Source of the DNA: Rickettsiales bacterium | GTDB taxonomy: Bacteria; Pseudomonadota; Alphaproteobacteria; Rickettsiales; Anaplasmataceae | Direction of reading: 5' to 3' | Assembly: GCA_031266615.1 (NCBI GenBank) | Contig: JAISAR010000086.1 | Coordinates: forward strand, 1-7,406 | Length of the DNA stretch: 7,406 nt | Shown: piece by piece, positions 1 to 6,503 of the stretch | How the letters are laid out: each line of letters begins with the position of its first letter | Position numbering within the stretch: the first letter of the stretch is position 1 | The notes under the pieces: generated by a model | What the model was told of the DNA's origin: nothing | Databases searched by the model: none | What the model saw: only the letters and a program-made list of their open reading frames with translations | Program-made: the position numbers and the translations under genes

Positions 1-99
1 TGCAGCATGGACACTGCATGTCTTTATAATTTTTTGTCTACATTAGCTGGACCTCACTTATTAAGCGGTGTAAGAGAGAACCGGACGCCAAGTTTTTGA
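1..99 (+). CDS. C-terminal end of a small repeat-family reading frame (partial, enters from left edge)
   Basis: A frame that is open at the window edge runs 32 codons to a TGA at 97-99 and ends in GVRENRTPSF. Residues 3-10, MDTACLYN, line up in the same frame with MCTACLFK of the reading frame that leaves the window at the right end, which supports this frame over the other two. A second frame over 3'-terminal bases (GCC AAG TTT TTG, from base 87) instead resembles copy B (AKFL), so the coding frame of the family is not settled. I do not recognise a function. It may be a small expressed protein or only a repeat relic. Confidence 0.3.
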   Translation, partial: CSMDTACLYNFLSTLAGPHLLSGVRENRTPSF

Positions 100-150
100 G
101 AGAACAGTAAACAACTCACGTTGCGGGGTTTCTTTTGTCTTTTTTTTAAA
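1..150 (+). repeat. 3' part of a dispersed promoter-headed repeat unit (copy A)
   Basis: This stretch resembles two other places in the window. Its beginning shares the 14-base string CACTGCATGTCTTT (12-25) with the far end of the window (7382-7395). Its end shares ACGCCAAGTT and a CGGGG(T/C)TTCTTTTG(T/C)CTTTTTTT block with copy B (about 282-331). It closes with an eight-T run at 140-147. Taken together, copies A and C look like the 3' and 5' parts of the same kind of unit, which would be roughly 260 bases long from promoter to T-run. The identity of the family is not known to me. Confidence 0.5.
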
Positions 151-194
151 TTAGTTAAAATTTTAACCAATCTCATTTTTTTCACAAAAAAATT

Positions 195-268
195 GCTTGA
201 CAAACTTCGAAATTCCCCTTATCATAGTTATGGGTATTTACAACCCCAAGGTCAGCTACTTGTCAAGC
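195..268. repeat. 9-bp perfect inverted repeat around promoter B
   Basis: GCTTGACAA at 195-203 is the exact reverse complement of TTGTCAAGC at 260-268. The left arm contains the -35 hexamer and the right arm lies about 30 bases inside the transcribed part. This could be an operator-like site or chance; the right arm has no good -10 partner on the minus strand, so a divergent promoter is unlikely. Copy C shows no equivalent right arm. Confidence 0.4.
197..225 (+). promoter_or_regulatory. Sigma-70 promoter of repeat copy B
   Basis: A perfect -35 TTGACA (197-202) is followed after exactly 17 bases by a -10 TATCAT (220-225). The same two hexamers with the same spacing occur in copy C at 7256-7284, although the spacer sequences differ in part. 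That conservation of the hexamers is the main reason to believe it. Transcription would start near base 232, very close to the ATG at 230, so either the transcript is nearly leaderless or the product is an RNA. Confidence 0.65.
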
Positions 269-340
269 GTATAGGACATTAACGCCAAGTTCCTAAATAG
301 ATATTGACCGGGGCTTCTTTTGCCTTTTTTTAGGTAACAT

Positions 341-1270
341 TTACCACTCAAAGGGAGGGTGTAATATCTCGAGGGAATTTTTAAAGTGTTCAGGGGGAAG
401 GGCAGTGATAGTGGTTTTTTTGCCATTTGGCAGTTTTAAAGACAAAGAATACGAATGGAGATGGATTTTGTTTGCTATACCATCGATAAAAGCCTTTCTA
501 CCACCATATTTACCATCACCAAGGATGGGACAGTTTATATGGGCTAAATGCGCCCTTAATTGATGAGTCCTGCCAGTAATTGGTTGCAATTCTAAATAAG
601 CGACATTGTGCTCTAGCCTTGCTATGATCGAAAAACGCGTAGTGGCATTCTGAGATGAATTTTCATCAATAACCACTTTTTCTTGACCTGAAATATATTT
701 TTTTGCCAACGGATAATCTATTATTCCTCTATTCTTGCTCGGTATGCCGGAAGTTAATGCTAAATAAGTTTTTTTTACTCTACGTGCTTTGAATTCTTCC
801 ATAAGGTATCTGGCAACGTTGGCATTGCGTGCAAATATTATCGCTCCGCTTGTGTCCTTATCCAGTCTATGGACAATCTTAAATGTTTCTCCCTCTCTGA
901 TTTGGTCAAGCAAATCGCTAATGCTGATTTTTACTTTTACACCACCTTGAACGATTACTCCTGCAGGTTTATTTATAGCTAGTATATATTCATCTTCATA
1001 CAATATGTTGTCTTTCAGTAGATTCACTAACTCTTCGTTATATTTGCGTTCGGAATTGGTATTTTTAATATAATCTAAGTGTTTTATCGTTATAGTTTGC
1101 CCAGAGTTCACTCTATCGCTCGACTTTGCTTTGCAGCCATCAACTTTGATCAACTCTCTTCTTAAAGATTTCTCAATTACAGATTGCTTTAAATTAGGAA
1201 AAATTCTTCTTATGTACCTATCCAGCCTAACGTTGTTATCTTCTACTGGTATAGTTTTAACATTTTCCAT
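341..1270 (-). CDS. rluC: 23S rRNA pseudouridine synthase, RluC/RluD family
   Basis: This 309-residue protein isomerises specific uridines of 23S rRNA to pseudouridine in the cytoplasm. An S4 RNA-binding domain lies at about residues 14-62 (VRLDRYIRRIFPNL onward), and the RluA-type catalytic domain follows. The catalytic motif HRLDKDTSG is at 134-142, with the nucleophile Asp137. The second family motif, GRTHQLRAHL, is at 233-242, followed by PILGDGKYGG. An S4 domain plus this length fits RluC or RluD; I favour RluC because alphaproteobacterial members of this form are usually annotated so. The open frame extends 43 codons further, to a TTG at 1399, but I chose ATG 1270: the S4 domain begins just after it and an extended -10 box sits within the extension. 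There is no clear Shine-Dalgarno sequence. The gene is divergent from the antiporter. Confidence 0.9.
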   Translation of the reverse strand: MENVKTIPVEDNNVRLDRYIRRIFPNLKQSVIEKSLRRELIKVDGCKAKSSDRVNSGQTITIKHLDYIKNTNSERKYNEELVNLLKDNILYEDEYILAINKPAGVIVQGGVKVKISISDLLDQIREGETFKIVHRLDKDTSGAIIFARNANVARYLMEEFKARRVKKTYLALTSGIPSKNRGIIDYPLAKKYISGQEKVVIDENSSQNATTRFSIIARLEHNVAYLELQPITGRTHQLRAHLAHINCPILGDGKYGGRKAFIDGIANKIHLHSYSLSLKLPNGKKTTITALPPEHFKNSLEILHPPFEW

Positions 1271-1306
1271 TATTTTATTTGAATAGCTATTTGCATAACA
1301 TAAAAA

Positions 1307-1315
1307 AGTATAGCA
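1307..1315 (-). promoter_or_regulatory. Extended -10 promoter of the pseudouridine synthase gene
   Basis: On the minus strand this reads TGCTATACT, an extended -10 element (TGn plus TATACT, 5 of 6 matches to consensus). No good -35 lies 16-18 bases upstream, as is common for extended -10 promoters. Transcription would start near base 1300 and leave about a 30-base leader before ATG 1270. This argues against translation from the TTG at 1399. Confidence 0.45.
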
Positions 1316-1494
1316 CAAAATATGCCTCGTAAAATCACTTTTCAGAATATCACTTAAACGAGTGACGCTGGAACCTGGCAATCCTATATTGTCAAGCAAT
1401 AGACTGCACGTGCTATTTAGTTAAGTAGATTAAATATAAAGTTTAAAATCCGCTGTTAACTTCTTGTAGAATTAGTGGAACCAGGGATTAGTGC

Positions 1495-1523
1495 TTGATC
1501 AAAGCAACTTGATTAGTTATCCT
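1495..1523 (+). promoter_or_regulatory. Candidate promoter of the antiporter gene
   Basis: TTGATC (1495-1500) and TATCCT (1518-1523) are separated by exactly 17 bases. Each hexamer matches the sigma-70 consensus at 4 of 6 positions. Transcription would begin near 1530, leaving a leader of about 14 bases. It is a moderate candidate chosen for spacing and position. Confidence 0.3.
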
Positions 1524-1543
1524 AAGTTTTTAAATATGGTAAA

Positions 1544-2830
1544 ATGACAGCTTTTGTTCCTCTGTTTATTTTTTTAATCCTATATCTTGGAAGTGGCACT
1601 TATTTCTCTTTTATCGGAACTGATAATCCACTTCATCAGGTTTCACCGGTAATTTGCTTACTACCAGCACTATTTTTTGCCATCTCACGCGGTACAAACA
1701 AAATTCAGCACAACATCGATACTGTCATCGAGGGCATGGGTGACAAAAACACCCTTACTATGTGTTTAATTTTTCTATTTTCCGGAGCATTTTCTTCTGT
1801 TACTCAATCAATTGGTAGTGCAGACACTGTTGCTAATTTAATTCTCAATTTCCTTCCAACAAGGTTACTGTTGCCTGGAATATTCTTGGCCTCTGCTTTT
1901 ATTTCAACTGCAATCGGCACGTCCATGGGAGTTGTTGCACTGATGGTACCAATCGCCGTTAACCTGGCAAAAAGTGGAGCTTTTGGTCTTGAAATAGGAA
2001 CTGCAACTGTGGTTGGAGGTGCTGTATTCGGTGACAACCTCTCAATGATATCCGACACCACTATTGCCTCTGTTTCTTCACAAGGAGCTGCAATAAGGGA
2101 TAAACTTAAAGTGAATTCTAAGGTAGCGTTTATTGCCAGCATTATAACGCTTGTCTATCTGGCAGTAACTACAGATAGTACAAAAATTGTTACTATCTCA
2201 AACTTAGATTATTTATCGATAATAAAAGTTATCCCTTACATTTCCCTAATAATCATGGGTCTGCTTGAAGTTTCTACTTTAGTAACAATAACTGTAAACA
2301 TAATTATTGCCGGCGTGCTAGGAATAGTCTTTTTTGACTATGCTGTTATTCAACTTCCTCATGACATATATAATGGTTTTAAGAAAGTAAACGAAATAGT
2401 GATCTTTGCTCTATTTATTGGTGGACTAAGCCATATAATGTACAAACAAGGTCAAAAAGCATTGCATAAACTCATCGATAAAAGTGATATTACAAAGACT
2501 AAAACCGAATTTGTGATAGCAGGAATAGCATCTATGTTCACCGTCCTGGTTGCCAATAATACCATTGCTATTTTATTAAGTGGTGGCATTGCAAAAAGGC
2601 TTGCACAAAAACACAATATTGCGCCACACCGCAGTGCATACTTATTAGATGTTTTTGCTTGTGCTACTAAAGGCATCTTGCCTTATGGTTCTCAGCTACT
2701 GCTAGCAGGTAGCATAGCCTCTATATCACCTATTTCTTTATTAACACAGGTGTATTACTGCTTTATTTTAGCGGCAGTTACAATAGGTGAAATAATCATC
2801 AACAGTAGACATTATAGGGCTGCAACCTAA
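1544..2830 (+). CDS. Na+/H+ antiporter, NhaC family
   Basis: A 428-residue inner-membrane protein, almost entirely hydrophobic, with about 11-12 likely membrane segments (for example near residues 5-24, 32-48, 70-90, 104-124, 126-144, 194-209, 225-263, 284-300, 323-346 and 400-419). The strongest family mark is GGAVFGDNLSMISDTT at 158-173, matching the GAVFGD-x4-ISDTT signature of NhaC-type antiporters; the preceding STAIGTSMG (121-129) also fits. Members exchange Na+ (sometimes organic substrates) for protons, so it could help pH and sodium balance inside a host cell, but the substrate cannot be read from sequence. Slightly shorter than many NhaC proteins, but without a visible break. The start is ATG 1544; the ATG at 1536 meets a stop after three codons. 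The Shine-Dalgarno sequence is weak. It converges on the ankyrin gene. Confidence 0.85.
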   Translation: MTAFVPLFIFLILYLGSGTYFSFIGTDNPLHQVSPVICLLPALFFAISRGTNKIQHNIDTVIEGMGDKNTLTMCLIFLFSGAFSSVTQSIGSADTVANLILNFLPTRLLLPGIFLASAFISTAIGTSMGVVALMVPIAVNLAKSGAFGLEIGTATVVGGAVFGDNLSMISDTTIASVSSQGAAIRDKLKVNSKVAFIASIITLVYLAVTTDSTKIVTISNLDYLSIIKVIPYISLIIMGLLEVSTLVTITVNIIIAGVLGIVFFDYAVIQLPHDIYNGFKKVNEIVIFALFIGGLSHIMYKQGQKALHKLIDKSDITKTKTEFVIAGIASMFTVLVANNTIAILLSGGIAKRLAQKHNIAPHRSAYLLDVFACATKGILPYGSQLLLAGSIASISPISLLTQVYYCFILAAVTIGEIIINSRHYRAAT

Positions 2831-2869
2831 TGCATGGGTGGGTTTTCAATGCGTTTTATAGATCTGATG

Positions 2870-3064
2870 CTATACTTTCCGCTCATTTCCAGCGACTTGT
2901 TCAACACTAGGCTCTGATAGCATATATGTAACACCACCAACTGCCAGTGCTGCTACCGTAACTGCAACGACTGCTATCAATATAGGCACTAACTCAACTG
3001 CAACCGTTCCGGTTGCGAAAAATGCCACTGCAACAGCAGTGCTTAATAATGCAGTTAACAACAA
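2870..3064 (-). pseudogene. Detached membrane tail of the ankyrin gene (frameshifted C-terminus)
   Basis: In the +1 frame relative to the ankyrin gene, 64 codons run from a TTG to a TAG. They encode two hydrophobic stretches (about residues 2-22 and 25-49, including VAVAFFATGTVAVELVPIL) and a short polar end. Hydrophobic tails of this type are common on Wolbachia ankyrin proteins. Removing one T from the TTTT run (A-run 3063-3066 on the plus strand) joins the ankyrin frame to this one without any stop, giving ...TTRSLLLTALLSTAVAV. I therefore read it as the original C-terminus of the upstream gene, not an independent gene. It has no start signal of its own. Confidence 0.65.
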
Positions 3065-3719
3065 AACTTCTTGTAGTTGCTTGTTGCTTCAGTTGTTTTT
3101 CTTCTGCTTCTTTTAGAAGATTCTCTATATCATTTGCAGCTAAGTCTACTGGGATACTATATTCATCTTCTAACAAGTCTCCTGAAATTATACCAGATTC
3201 ATTCTTTAATAAGTCTCTTGGAGTTCTGCCATGTTTATCCTTTAATAAAGAGTCCGCTCCATTTGCTAGTAGAGCTTTTACTACTTCTATATGGCCCAAA
3301 ATAGCAGCATCATGTAAAGGGGTATTTCTATCTTTAGCTATTGCATTAACATTTGCCTTTCTTTCTACTAGAGTACTTACTATCTCTACTTGACCATTTT
3401 TAGCAGCTAAATGTAAAGGAGTCCATCCCTCCTCAACTACTATGTTAACATCGATTCCTTTTACTTTTAACAAAGCTCTTACTATCTCTGTACGACCATC
3501 TCTAGTAGCTAAATGCAATAATGTTTGACCATTTTCCCTATCCAAAAAAACAACTTGAAACAAGTAATTTACATCAAAACCAGCTCCTTTCCACTTTTTA
3601 TACTCGTCTCCACCTTCTGCTTTTAATTTCTCTTTTATTTTTTCAATTACGTTATCCCTATTTAAATCTTTCTCTTTCTCAATCGCACTTAATATTTTCC
3701 ACCACTGCTCATCTCTCAT
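2994..3719 (-). CDS. Ankyrin-repeat protein with frameshifted C-terminus
   Basis: This 241-residue protein has an N-terminal charged helical region (1-60) followed by ankyrin repeats. Three clear repeats begin near residues 63 (NGQTLLHLATRDGRTEIVRA), 97 (GWTPLHLAAKNGQVEIV) and 130 (RNTPLHDAAILGHIEVVKAL); a partial fourth starts at 163 (HGRTPRDLL). Ankyrin repeats bind other proteins, and in intracellular bacteria such proteins often act on host targets, but no target can be named here. The last 25 residues (SFVVNCIIKHCCCSGIFRN...) are unusually Cys-rich and look like out-of-frame translation after a one-base insertion at 3063-3066; the expected membrane tail lies in the next frame. ATG 3719 is preceded by AGAGGT at a good distance. 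It lies 57 bases downstream of argS on the same strand and may be co-transcribed. Confidence 0.8.
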   Translation of the reverse strand: MRDEQWWKILSAIEKEKDLNRDNVIEKIKEKLKAEGGDEYKKWKGAGFDVNYLFQVVFLDRENGQTLLHLATRDGRTEIVRALLKVKGIDVNIVVEEGWTPLHLAAKNGQVEIVSTLVERKANVNAIAKDRNTPLHDAAILGHIEVVKALLANGADSLLKDKHGRTPRDLLKNESGIISGDLLEDEYSIPVDLAANDIENLLKEAEEKQLKQQATTRSFVVNCIIKHCCCSGIFRNRNGCS

Positions 3720-3776
3720 AGCTTTACCTCTGATTTCAATAATATTTGAATCATCATGTGTTATAGCTAAAAAAAG

Positions 3777-5483
3777 TCAACTCATCTCTTCCAAAGGCTC
3801 TATATTAAAGATGGAAAGCCCAGAAGCGATGACGTGTGCTAAGGCTTGGACGAGAAATATTCTTGCCGCGGTAAGGCCCAAGTTATCTTCCAGTATGAAC
3901 CGCATGTTTAAGTCGCTTTTGCCATATCCCCACAGAGCATGGAACGCTTCTGCAACTTCAAGTAAGTAGAAAGTAATTCTGTGTGGCTCGTAAAGCTTTG
4001 CTGCTATTTCTACCACACCTGGCCACTTTGCTAAGGTTTTTATGAGGAATAGCTCTCCATCTGTCTTTAAAAGTGAAAGATCTGCATTGGGGAGTTCTTT
4101 TGGAGCGTTACGCATCAATGAATGAGCACGAGCGTGCGCATATTGCACGTAAAAAATAGGATTATCTTTTGACTGCTCTTTAACCTTGGCAAAATCAAAG
4201 TCTAAGACCATATCATTCTTGCGTGTTAGCATTATAAAACGAGTGATATCCCTGCCAACTTCCTCCACTACATCCCTTGCTGTGAGGAAATTTCCTGATC
4301 TTTTGGACATCTTAACAGGTTTTCCATCTTCAAAAAAATTCACAATGTTATGCAGTTTTACTTCTATTTTCGCCTTATTATCGCTCAGCGCAGAGACAAC
4401 TGCTTTGAGCCTTTTGACATAACCGCCATGGTCACTACCAAGCTCTACGATCATATTGTTAAAACCACGTGATATCTTATCGAAATGGTAAGCAATATCC
4501 GAGGCAAAGTAAGTCCAACTGCCATCCTCTTTTTTCAGTGCGCGATCAACATCATCGCCAAACTCTGTAGAGCGAAATAACATCTCTTTTCTGGAAGTCC
4601 AATTTTCGCTTTCTTTGCCTTTTGGTTTTTCCAAATATCCTTCATACACTAAACCCTTGTCAGATAACATCTTTATGCTCTCTTCGATTTTGCCACTTTT
4701 TTGTAGCTCATATTCTGAAGTAAAAACATCGTGACTTACTCCAAGCAAGCTCATGTCTTCCTTTATAAGTTCCAAGATAGAACTCAAAGTATACTCTCTG
4801 ATTACCTGATTATCTTGACTATTTAAAAGCTTTGAGCCATATTTTTTGGCTAGCCTCTCCCCTATTGGTTTTAAATATTCACCAGGATACAAACCTTTTT
4901 CGATATTGATCTTCTCTCCTAGAGCTTCCCTATATCGCATATATACTGACCGAACTAGAGTATCTACCTGCGCTCCAGCGTCATTGATGTAGTATTCCTT
5001 AGTGACTTTATAACCAACTTTTTTTAGTAAATTTGCTAAAATGTCACCAAACACTGCCCCTCTTGCATGACCAATATGCAATGGACCAGTTGGATTTGCA
5101 GATACAAATTCAACATTGACAGCCTGATTGTTTCCAATATCTAAAGTGCCAAACTCTGTTTTTAGCTCATTTATTTGTTTGAGGATCCCATGCCATACTT
5201 CTATTTTCAAGTGCATGTTGATAAAACCAGGGCCCGCAATTTCCACTTTCTCAATCTCATCAAACAGTTCAAATTCCCTTGCTAACATCCCTGCGATTTC
5301 AACTGGATTCTTCTTTTCATGCTTTGCAAGCACCATAGCAACATTTGTATAAATATCCCCATGTGCTCTATTACTTGGAGGTTCTACGGTAAAATTTTCT
5401 GCACTTGTATTTATGATACCCCTTTGCTTCAACTCATTTAATTTGCCAAGGATTAGCGAGGAGATCCGCTTAAAAATGTTCAT
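3777..5483 (-). CDS. argS: Arginyl-tRNA synthetase
   Basis: ArgS charges tRNA-Arg with arginine in the cytoplasm and is essential. The 568-residue product is a full-length class I synthetase. Counting from the ATG at 5483, the N-terminal tRNA-recognition (Add-1) domain covers about residues 1-90; the HIGH motif is at 136-139 within SANPTGPLHIGHARGAVFGD; the KMSKS-loop motif appears as KMSKR at 391-395; the DALR anticodon-binding domain starts near 445 (YVQYAHARAHSLMRN) and runs to the end. All key motifs are intact. A TTG directly before the ATG would add one residue (start 5486); the ATG is preferred. There is no evident Shine-Dalgarno sequence. The ankyrin gene follows 57 bases downstream with no clear terminator between them. 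Confidence 0.97.
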   Translation of the reverse strand: MNIFKRISSLILGKLNELKQRGIINTSAENFTVEPPSNRAHGDIYTNVAMVLAKHEKKNPVEIAGMLAREFELFDEIEKVEIAGPGFINMHLKIEVWHGILKQINELKTEFGTLDIGNNQAVNVEFVSANPTGPLHIGHARGAVFGDILANLLKKVGYKVTKEYYINDAGAQVDTLVRSVYMRYREALGEKINIEKGLYPGEYLKPIGERLAKKYGSKLLNSQDNQVIREYTLSSILELIKEDMSLLGVSHDVFTSEYELQKSGKIEESIKMLSDKGLVYEGYLEKPKGKESENWTSRKEMLFRSTEFGDDVDRALKKEDGSWTYFASDIAYHFDKISRGFNNMIVELGSDHGGYVKRLKAVVSALSDNKAKIEVKLHNIVNFFEDGKPVKMSKRSGNFLTARDVVEEVGRDITRFIMLTRKNDMVLDFDFAKVKEQSKDNPIFYVQYAHARAHSLMRNAPKELPNADLSLLKTDGELFLIKTLAKWPGVVEIAAKLYEPHRITFYLLEVAEAFHALWGYGKSDLNMRFILEDNLGLTAARIFLVQALAHVIASGLSIFNIEPLEEMS

Positions 5484-5509
5484 CAATCAAAAAGCTATAA
5501 AACTATAGC

Positions 5510-5538
5510 AGTATAGTAAATAAATGAGGTTAGTTGAA
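5510..5538 (-). promoter_or_regulatory. argS: Candidate argS promoter
   Basis: On the minus strand TTCAAC (5533-5538) is followed after 17 bases by TATACT (5510-5515). The -10 is good (5 of 6) and the -35 weak (3 of 6). A second box, TGCTATAGT, overlaps just downstream and could act as an extended -10. Either would give a leader of about 10-20 bases before the argS ATG. Confidence 0.35.
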
Positions 5539-5723
5539 GGCTTATCTTGTGCAGCTTATGCAGAAATTACCAAGAGGAAAGAACTTACCAATGCCGTGTT
5601 TTTTCAGACAACGGCACAGGAGTTAAATGCAACTTGCAAAATATAAAACCGGTATGCTTAAAATGCTCCCCTCTATTTTCATCCACACAGTTTATCGGAA
5701 TTGAACAGCTTTTTTGCAGTTAA
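5524..5723 (+). pseudogene. Small unknown gene, apparently broken by a one-base deletion in poly-T
   Basis: An ATG at 5524 opens 40 codons (MRLVEGLSCAAYAEITKRKE...) ending in a TAA at 5644. A second frame, open from the T-run at 5599-5604 to a TAA at 5721-5723, reads SDNGTGVKCN...KPVCLKC...IGIEQLFCS. Adding one T to the six-T run joins the two into one protein of about 66 residues, AVFFSDNGTGVKC across the junction. I do not recognise the family. The downstream part has a C-x7-C-x2-C spacing that could bind metal. No Shine-Dalgarno sequence precedes the ATG. The alternative is that only the 40-codon frame, or nothing, is real. The 3' end overlaps the stop codon of the convergent 5720-6364 gene by four bases. 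Confidence 0.35.
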
Positions 5724-6364
5724 TAACAATCGCAAATATTGCAACCTAGATCAGATATTAGCATGGGCTTGTTTAAATCAAAAAATTCTGTATGCCCCCC
5801 AACTTTTACCATAGGTAGTCCACCTTTCCAACCATAAGGTATTACCACTGTATTGCCAGAATCATGGGCATGATAACATGAAGTATGATGACCATTGTAA
5901 TATGGATCATGACAATGCTTAAAGCGTAAGTTATGATGATGGTTGAAACATGGATACTCATCTAAATGTCTCATTTTACTTCCCCAATCTACTGAAGGCT
6001 TCATAGGAAAATTCCCTTCATCTACTATAAACTTTACATGCGGTTTCCCTGCATTTACTGTAGTAACTTTTTCAGTGGGCTTTTCTATATTTACTGTAGT
6101 AATTTTTTCAGGAAGTTTTCTTTCACTTCCATTATCTAATGTAAGTTCTGCAGTGGGTTTCACTTCGTCCACTGTAGATTTTACTGAAGTCTCCTCTGTA
6201 TCTGCTGTAGTTTCTGCAGGAGGTTCTTCTCCGCTTTCATTTTCTACCGCAGGCTCTGCAGGAGGTTCCCCTCCGCTTTCGTTGCCTACTACAGGTTCTT
6301 CAGTAGTTTCCTCTGTAATTTCATTTTGGCTAACACCATTTTGAATATCATCGCTTTCTGGCAT
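5720..6364 (-). CDS. Acidic repeat protein with Cys/His-rich C-terminal domain
   Basis: The 214-residue protein has no assigned function. Residues 1-110 are acidic, Pro/Glu/Thr-rich and probably disordered, with two in-frame duplications: V(G/E)NESG(G/E)EPPAE at 26-37 and 40-51, and TTVN-x2-KP-x2-K at 89-99 and 101-111. Residues 139-174 are rich in Cys and His (C139, HHH 142-144, H150-C151-H152, HH 159-160, C163, H165, H167) and end in HAHDSGNTVV (165-174). The extreme C-terminus, CNICDCY, adds three Cys. The upstream gene at 6637-7077 carries the same Cys/His segment, so they are paralogs. The domain could bind a metal, and a disordered acidic half suits protein interaction; both are inferences. 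No signal peptide or membrane segment is seen. ATG 6364 follows a good GGAG six bases upstream. Confidence 0.8.
   Translation of the reverse strand: MPESDDIQNGVSQNEITEETTEEPVVGNESGGEPPAEPAVENESGEEPPAETTADTEETSVKSTVDEVKPTAELTLDNGSERKLPEKITTVNIEKPTEKVTTVNAGKPHVKFIVDEGNFPMKPSVDWGSKMRHLDEYPCFNHHHNLRFKHCHDPYYNGHHTSCYHAHDSGNTVVIPYGWKGGLPMVKVGGHTEFFDLNKPMLISDLGCNICDCY
6053..6124. repeat. 36-bp tandem duplication inside the acidic repeat gene
   Basis: ATTTACTGTAGTAA begins at 6053 and again at 6089, a period of 36 bases or 12 codons, with similar sequence following each copy. It encodes TTVNAGKPHVK and TTVNIEKPTEK. The period keeps the frame, so unit number can change without breaking the protein. 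Confidence 0.6.
6213..6296. repeat. 42-bp tandem duplication inside the acidic repeat gene
   Basis: TCTGCAGGAGGTTC begins at 6213 and again at 6255, a period of 42 bases or 14 codons. The two copies differ at only a few positions and encode the NESG(E/G)EPPAE units. This is a recent, in-frame duplication. Confidence 0.75.
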
Positions 6365-6394
6365 AGAAATCTCCTATATAATAAAAACTTTATT

Positions 6395-6490
6395 TTAAAT
6401 TAACAGTATTAGTAGGGAAGGCAAGAAAGACCATACATCAAATGGGCTGTCAAAGTTATAAGCCAACAGACAGAGGTACATAATGCACAT
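6395..6490 (-). CDS. Possible small hydrophobic peptide in the leader of the acidic repeat gene
   Basis: An ATG at 6490, or an in-frame ATG at 6481, opens a frame of 31 codons ending in TAA at 6395. The peptide starts MCIMYLCLLAYNF and ends SFLPSLLILLI, so it is strongly hydrophobic. A purine-rich GGAAGGG lies directly before the first ATG and nine bases before the second, which favours translation from 6481 (28 residues). It lies between the best promoter (6504-6532) and the 5720-6364 gene, 30 bases ahead of that gene's ATG. It could be a leader peptide, a small membrane protein, or chance. I know no homolog. Confidence 0.3.
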   Translation of the reverse strand: MCIMYLCLLAYNFDSPFDVWSFLPSLLILLI

Positions 6491-6503
6491 CCCTTCCTTT
6501 TGT

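Larger units (their letters stand above)
181..337 (+). repeat. Short promoter-headed repeat unit (copy B), probably decayed
   Basis: The unit starts with CAAAAAAA-N4-CTTGACAAA, carries TTATCATAGT at the -10 position, and ends with the ACGCCAAGTT and CGGGGCTTCTTTTGCCTTTTTTT blocks shared with copy A. Read from ATG 230, one frame gives MGIYNPKVSYLSSV, a TAG at 272, DINAKFLNRY, a TGA at 305, then PGLLLPFFR and a TAA at 335. The same frame in copy A reads DAKFL and later GFLLSFF, so the similarity can also be seen at protein level. The simplest reading is a small gene with two in-frame stops. The T-run at 325-331 may end the transcript. The unit converges on rluC, whose stop codon lies a few bases beyond. 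Confidence 0.5.

Noticed and set aside
311..331. GGC-TTCTTTT-GCC followed by T7 as a classical intrinsic terminator
   Set aside because: The stem is only three or four pairs and in copy A it weakens to wobble pairs; the T-run may still matter, but a hairpin terminator is not supported.
1804..2142. Minus-strand open frame of 112 codons inside the antiporter gene
   Set aside because: It lies fully antisense to a clearly conserved membrane protein and has no recognisable domain or start signal.
2831..2869. Possible shared terminator between the convergent antiporter and ankyrin genes
   Set aside because: The only pairing is GCAT...ATGC with a long loop and a short T-run, too weak to call.
3013..3393. 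Plus-strand open frame of 126 codons opposite the ankyrin gene
   Set aside because: It mirrors the ankyrin repeats on the other strand; the minus-strand frame has clear ankyrin motifs and a ribosome binding site.
5604..5630. SDNGTG string resembling the SDNGT motif of integrase-type transposases
   Set aside because: No other transposase feature, catalytic residue or terminal inverted repeat is nearby; the joined 66-residue frame explains the string without a transposase.
5943..6344. Plus-strand open frame of 133 codons opposite the acidic repeat gene
   Set aside because: Its Ser/Val/Gly-rich product is the antisense of the duplicated repeat region; the minus-strand gene has a good Shine-Dalgarno sequence and a paralog.
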